Positions 21,254-22,030 of a stretch of DNA of 22,030 nt are shown here, in pieces. The DNA comes from an uncultured Methanomicrobiales archaeon (lineage in GTDB: Archaea > Thermoplasmatota > Thermoplasmata > Methanomassiliicoccales > Methanomethylophilaceae): the NCBI GenBank assembly GCA_937892275.1, contig CALAVG010000007.1:1-22030 (forward strand), written 5' to 3'. A program made the position numbers and the translations under genes. The notes under the pieces were generated by a model. That model did no database searches and had not been told where the DNA came from. It saw only the letters and a program-made list of their open reading frames with translations. How positions within the stretch are numbered: position 1 is the first letter of the stretch; every line of letters begins with the position of its first letter.

Positions 21254-21267
21254 GACATAATTATGTC
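21254..21267 (+). promoter_or_regulatory. Palindromic operator of the toxin-antitoxin operon
   Basis: GACATAATTATGTC is a perfect 14-base palindrome, 29 nt before the antitoxin ATG. The half-site GACATA recurs at 21281-21286. A TAAATATT run at 21267-21274 is a candidate TATA box about 26 nt before the ATG at 21296, so binding at the palindrome would block the promoter, as in Phd/YefM autoregulation. Confidence 0.55.
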
Positions 21268-21295
21268 TAAATATTCGGACGACATATAAGTGATC

Positions 21296-21553
21296 ATGAC
21301 TGCCATAGTCCCAATCACAGAACTCAGGAACACCTCCAAGATCCTCGAGATGTCAGAGAAAGAGCCGGTGTTGATCACAAAGAACGGCTTCGGTTCAAGA
21401 GTACTGATGAATATAGAGACCTACGACAGGTTAAAGGAGATCCTTTTGGACATCAAGCTGGCGGAAGCGTTCAGACGTTCCGAGGAAGAAGGAGGCAACG
21501 TGGACGCTTTCGAATTCCTGAAGGAGCTCAGGGATAACCCAATTTTCCATTGA
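21296..21553 (+). CDS. Phd/YefM-family antitoxin
   Basis: The 85-residue protein starts with the Phd/YefM DNA-binding fold: IVPITELRNTSKILEM, then EPVLITKNGFGSRVLMNIETYDRL. A helical C-terminal tail follows (EAFRRSEEEGGNVDAFEFLKEL) that would wrap and neutralise the toxin. In this family the antitoxin, with its toxin, represses its own promoter; the palindrome just upstream fits. I use the ATG at 21296; a GTG two codons earlier is in frame. The 3' end overlaps the reading frame of the RelE/ParE-like toxin. Confidence 0.88.
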   Translation: MTAIVPITELRNTSKILEMSEKEPVLITKNGFGSRVLMNIETYDRLKEILLDIKLAEAFRRSEEEGGNVDAFEFLKELRDNPIFH

Positions 21554-21578
21554 ACTATCCCCTGATGCAAAGCAACAG

Positions 21579-21851
21579 GTGGATTCGATTGCCAGGTACA
21601 TCGCAATCGAACTCGGGAACGTATCAGCCGCCCTGTCGTTCCTGGACGATGTGGAAGCGTCCATAGAGAATATCAGGGACAATCCGTATTTCCATATGGT
21701 CAGAGAAAGGTCCGCGAGGATCGACGGTTATCCCAAGAGACAGTTCCAATTCCGTAAGAACTTCATCATGTTCTACGTGATCCTTGAGGATCGCAACATC
21801 ATCAGGATACTGAAGGTCTCATACTCGTGGAGGGACCTTAGCAAAGACTGA
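21579..21851 (+). CDS. RelE/ParE-family toxin (start uncertain)
   Basis: The C-terminal part is typical of RelE/ParE toxins: FQFRKNFIMFYVILEDRNIIRILKVSYSWRDLSKD. The first standard start is the GTG at 21579, but the family-like N-terminus lies upstream in the same frame: QFSIELSPDAKQQVDSIARYIA from about 21540. That stretch overlaps the antitoxin end and has only ATA (21534) or ATT (21549) where an initiator is expected. Either a rare start codon is used through coupling with the antitoxin, or the start was lost and the toxin is shortened. RelE members cut mRNA at the ribosome and ParE members poison gyrase; which applies is unclear. Confidence 0.8.
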   Translation: MDSIARYIAIELGNVSAALSFLDDVEASIENIRDNPYFHMVRERSARIDGYPKRQFQFRKNFIMFYVILEDRNIIRILKVSYSWRDLSKD

Positions 21852-21965
21852 ACACCGTATCCTGCCTATGTACCGTGGAAAATCGGTAAATGCTAAAATC
21901 GCACATGATGGTTGACGGTTAGTCCATGGAGAACGTAAGGAACTGATGAAAAATAATTTACAAAA

Positions 21966-22028
21966 TTATCCTCTTGGGGCAATCGTATAATTCCAGTCTC
22001 CACGCCACTCATTCTTCACCAGGTTTAT
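21966..22028 (-). CDS. C-terminal end of an unidentified gene, cut by the window edge
   Basis: Read on the minus strand, the last 20 codons before a TAA give INLVKNEWRGDWNYTIAPRG. The aromatic and basic composition looks like a real protein end, but the piece is too short to name. 21852-21965 between it and the toxin shows nothing I can support. Confidence 0.35.
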   Translation of the reverse strand: MNLVKNEWRGDWNYTIAPRG

Positions 22029-22030
22029 GC

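Noticed and set aside
20907..21260. Open frames on both strands through the GC-rich block
   Set aside because: They are arginine- and proline-rich translations of stem-loop DNA with no protein-like pattern; high GC content removes stop codons by chance.

Overview
The window is a stretch of archaeal chromosome, most likely from a Methanomassiliicoccales-type methylotrophic methanogen. Archaea-specific genes show the domain: aIF1A, RIO1, a two-KH rRNA-processing protein, Pus10, L21e, Rpb4/RpoF, DUF655, a B-family polymerase with a PIP box, and L15e. TATA boxes lie about 26-27 nt upstream of many start codons, so many mRNAs are probably leaderless. The lineage is inferred from a remnant of a methylamine-type corrinoid protein and from stop codon use: almost every gene ends in TGA, a few in TAA, none in TAG, as expected where TAG encodes pyrrolysine. 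No tRNA, rRNA or CRISPR array was seen.

Layout. 1-89 holds nothing I can support. 90-794 (-) is a YczE-like membrane protein. 944-9532 (+) is a tightly packed information-processing block: aIF1A, RIO1 kinase, KH protein, Pus10, L21e, RpoF, DUF655, RsmA/KsgA, then YchF GTPase and DNA polymerase B. Several genes overlap by 4 bp. 9605-10871 (-) holds a flavodoxin-fold oxidoreductase and a MarR regulator, each with its own TATA box. 10872-11491 is a decayed zone: the C-terminal third of a corrinoid protein (-) abuts the C-terminal tail of an unidentified gene (+), both cut at the same point, with their terminators still present.

11492-13125 (+) holds a MORN-repeat protein and a surface-anchored protein interrupted by one in-frame TGA. 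13157-15848 (-) is a larE-larB-larC operon for the nickel-pincer cofactor, without larA nearby. L15e (+) follows, then an acyltransferase-3 membrane protein (-), an MTA/SAH nucleosidase with an unusual N-terminal membrane anchor (+), and a ThiI-like THUMP protein whose PP-loop is degenerate (-). The ThiI-like gene diverges from a TauE/SafE exporter plus DUF1634 pair (+), apparently sharing one symmetric TATA element.

The right end (20822-22030) is accessory: a truncated Sel1-repeat gene, an abrupt GC-rich block of nested stem-loops (21069-21192), a palindromic operator, and a Phd/YefM-RelE/ParE type II toxin-antitoxin pair whose toxin lacks a standard start codon. The last bases hold the C-terminal end of an unidentified minus-strand gene. 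The best candidates for something undescribed are the GC-rich structured block, the anchored nucleosidase and the PP-loop-dead ThiI homologue. The head-to-head gene remnants record a deletion or rearrangement.
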